From Acanthochlamys bracteata (lineage: Eukaryota; Streptophyta; Magnoliopsida; Pandanales; Velloziaceae), in NCBI GenBank assembly GCA_019914995.1, contig CM034128.1:2172501-2236500 (forward strand): a stretch of 64,000 bases of DNA, given 5' to 3'. The first letter of the stretch is position 1. The number at the start of each line of letters is the position of its first letter. A model generated the notes under the pieces. That model searched no databases. It was not told the DNA's origin and worked only from the letters and a program-made list of their open reading frames with translations. Positions 61,034-64,000 of the stretch are shown here, piece by piece. A program made the position numbers and the translations under genes.

Positions 61034-63939
61034 GCTACACTGTGAGCAGCTCCTGTAAGCATAAAAGTGGAGCATCAGATAACAAGAATGGAGTTGAATA
61101 CCTTACCTTGTACAAGTACTCTAGTGTAGTCAAGTAGCAGTTTACTAGGTTGCCTTATCCTTCTTTTTATCCATAAATTGTCTCAAGGAATGTCTTGAAA
61201 CACATTCAAAGCAGCTTTATGTTACTCAGATTCAGAAAGGAGAAGTGCTTTGGTATACATCAGAGTTGACCCAATTGATTTTTCAGTTGTCTTACAGACA
61301 GTTTCTATCAAATTACTGATATATATCACAAGTACTTATATCCATTACTCTAGATCAAGCCACTACTTCCAGTCCACAGTAGAAAAACTAGTAAGATATC
61401 TTACTACAACTGACTTCAATATTTTAGGAAAACAGATAATCTCATATCATGTTTGAGGATCAAGAGTCAGAGATGGAAAGCAGATAGCAGACATATCTTT
61501 TTTGAGTAAACATGGCAGACACATCAGTACGCGCATTAGTAAAGATAATGTGACAGGTACCTTTTCCTTCTGTTTTTGAATGGACTCGATCTTCTTGATG
61601 TAGTCATCTGTCACTTTCTGCAAAAGAACGAGCAAACAGTTAAAGGATCACAGAGAAGAACATTTGTCATTTGAGTACACCTAATGAAATCAGAGTGTAC
61701 AAATATCATTAAGATGGAAATTATGTTCTATACCTGAAGGTCACTTGATAAATCTTTGACATTGTCCTCAGAAAGCTTCTTCTCCTATTTGGAAAAGGTC
61801 GAGAGTTTCAATTATTAGAAACCATATGTACAGGGCAAGGACAAATAATTTACTTCCACAGGATCTACACAATAATAAAGAACAAACCTTCTCAAGTTTC
61901 TCATAGGCTTTTAAAGCATCCCTCCTTATGTTTCTTATTGCAACCTGTAAGAAGTTGATCATTATAGTTTTAGTAAAAAAGCCAAAATATGTAGGTTGAC
62001 CAGACATATTTCATTCATGATAGAAGCAGCTCATGCCGTATTATTATCCATTCCCAGGCCAGTTCTATTAAATATGCTGAAATGTAAAGAGATCAATGTT
62101 TTAGTATATTATTGGCATTCGAACTTTCAAGGTCATCAACTGTAGACTTAGTTGGATCTTGTACAAAGAACCATCAATAAGATAAAAAGAGAAAGCCCTT
62201 TGACAGAACCATTATCCTTACAAACTCAACCAAATGATTGAGTTGTCAATACTCAGAACAAGAAGCAGATGGATCATGGCCATGTCTAATAGAGAAAATA
62301 CAGCTGACTTCAGAGATAGCTAAGCCCATCTAATTGACTTAAATGCCTGAGCTGTTAAATGTCAAGAGCTGCCTCTTAAGGAAGAAAATGGTATTCCATT
62401 CAAAAGGTATGTTTAATTACAACAAAATCAGATAAGCCTGGTAAGATTCAATTTCAGATTTACAGACAAACAATGGTGCTCATTATTTTCATTAAAACAT
62501 AAAGAAGGAAAACCTCTTCATGTAGCCAAAATAAGTCTTCATTATAGGAATTACATGCAGTACTTAGCCTTTTTTTTCCTTACAAGAGATGAACTTCAAG
62601 CTGGCACACAGTTCAATGGCACAAGAGCTAGAAGAATTACCTTTCCTTCTTCAGCTTGCTTAGCAACTATCTTAGATAACCCCTACAACCAGAATGAAGA
62701 AACGTCAGATTACAGTTTCGGCCTATTTTTAGAAGGTCAGTTATGCCTTCAATTCAAAAACTTAAAAACACTATATTGTTCACAAACACAATTGTCAGCA
62801 GCATTTTCATTCTTATATAACCTGTTCCAAACCACTTTTTCCAAATAGTCTTTATTGGATTGAAAAATAACAAAAATGTTGCAACACCAACTAAACTGTA
62901 CGACCATTAACCATAACATGGTTTCCGTGTAGACTACAACGATGATTTAGCCAGAGCATAACCATATATAAATTACATTAGAAACAAATATTTGTATAAA
63001 GATAATGAACAACCCTATCCTGAACAACAAACATGTCAACAATCATATGACCTAAATGACAGGAGAATATTAAGTAATATACAAAATACCTTCCCCTCGG
63101 TAGATGTACATATGTATATTAATGTGATGATACACCTCGATAGTACAAGTACTACCTAGGCAGAAAATATCAAACTACTTGAAGAAACTATGTTTAAGGA
63201 ACCCAATAGACAATAATATGAAATCAAACAAAATCATCAATGCACCTTTCTTCTCTCTGAGGTAAGTTGAGGAATGCCCAATCTGATAACTTCTCCATCA
63301 TTGTTTGGTGTTAAACCAACATCAGAAGTGACTATTGCTTTCTCAATAGCTTTCAAACTAACATTGTGAACAAAGATTAAGGAGGTTAAAGCCAATGTAA
63401 TGGAAAATGAATATATTAAATCGAGCAGGCACATGCTCTATAAGATATGCGGTACATAGTGAAGCAGGACAAAGTATTAATGATTATATATTTAATGAAG
63501 AAAAGGAAGGAAGATCACCTCGACTTATCATATGGTTGCACAAGGAGTGAACTTGCATCAGGGGTACTGATTTGAGCAATGCTTTTCAAGCTGACTGGAC
63601 TTCCATAATACTCAACCTAAGTTAGAATCACTATCTGTCAAACTGAACAAGGAGTTCAGAAAGTAATGTAACAATCATAGCTAGTATAATGCATATACTA
63701 AAGAAACTTTTAAAGCCAACTTGACAAAAATTTTCAACAAAAGAAGATTGGGGATTGCTTCATATTATATCAGCACTACCAAGCTACAACTTAGAAGAGA
63801 CAAAAAGGGCAACACAAATTATTTTGGCATTTTTTCTTCATACCTCAACTTTATCGAGCATTGCTGGATTCGCTCTTCCAGTCCTCACAGCATTAAAACT
63901 TGCTCGAACTGCTTCAATGGTCTTCTCCATTCTATCTTT
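61034..63939 (-). CDS. Ribosome recycling factor, chloroplast type (5' end beyond the window)
   Basis: Dissociates post-termination 70S ribosomes in plastids. Exons in coding order: 63844-63939, 63519-63616, 63246-63357, 62641-62682, 61888-61944, 61734-61784, 61561-61617, 61034-61051; 531 nt, 176 aa visible, nearly the whole bacterial-length protein (E. coli RRF 185 aa). The upstream exons for the transit peptide are missing. Signature parts: [97 protein letters not shown], then the C-terminal helix ending in ELLTV. Eight small exons; the last coding exon is only 18 nt (six codons including TAG), flanked by a clear CAG acceptor. Plastid location is inferred from family resemblance, since the targeting sequence is not visible. 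Confidence 0.94.
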
Positions 63940-64000
63940 CTATAACAGAACAAAAATAATTCAACAGTCAGACAACACTGAACCAGTACAAGGGAATGCC

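Noticed and set aside
1..64000. CRISPR arrays, operons, biosynthetic gene cluster, rRNA or tRNA genes
   Set aside because: None seen; this is plant nuclear DNA with unrelated housekeeping and regulatory genes.

Overview
This window is nuclear DNA from a flowering plant, most likely a eudicot. The evidence is multi-exon genes with GT-AG introns, long AT-rich intergenic DNA, miniature inverted-repeat transposons (MITEs), a Ty1/copia retrotransposon, and plant-specific families (MORN-type PIP5K, ICE1/SCREAM bHLH, auxin response factor, plastid ribosome recycling factor). The species cannot be fixed from sequence alone.

Layout: (1) 0.3-5.8 kb, + strand, 3' part of an oxysterol-binding-protein-related protein (ORP1/ORP2 type). 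(2) 5.8-11.2 kb, no convincing gene. (3) 11.25-15.38 kb, - strand, complete 8-exon MORN-repeat phosphatidylinositol-4-phosphate 5-kinase (776 aa). (4) 17.3-22.6 kb, + strand, a decayed phytanoyl-CoA dioxygenase (PhyH) gene that still has its introns, with a MITE in one intron and a deleted copia element inside an exon. (5) 23.66-25.89 kb, + strand, single-exon DEAD-box helicase of the PRP28/RH21 type. (6) 29.1-31.15 kb, + strand, 4-exon MAPEG/MGST3-type microsomal glutathione S-transferase. (7) 33.1-37.2 kb, + strand, a decayed HRD3/SEL1L-like pseudogene. (8) 40.9-44.6 kb, + strand, 4-exon ICE1/SCREAM-type bHLH factor (524 aa). (9) 48.7-54.35 kb, - strand, 14-exon ARF2-type auxin response factor whose B3-coding exons carry two separate 1-nt deletions. 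(10) 58.03-58.62 kb, + strand, single-exon Cgr1/CCDC86-like nucleolar protein. (11) 61.03-63.94 kb, - strand, chloroplast ribosome recycling factor, cut at its 5' end by the window edge, with an 18-nt last coding exon.

The genes are ordinary, independently transcribed plant genes and do not form a pathway or cluster. The most distinctive features are the two unprocessed pseudogenes, the nested PhyH/copia/MITE structure, the double frameshift in the otherwise well-preserved ARF gene, and several miniature transposons whose inverted repeats and target-site duplications can be read directly. I see no CRISPR array, operon, rRNA or tRNA gene, and nothing I would call a new multi-gene system.

Exon boundaries were assigned by hand from GT/AG sites, reading phase and family similarity recalled from knowledge. 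No alignment or search was run. UTR limits are not determined except where stated.
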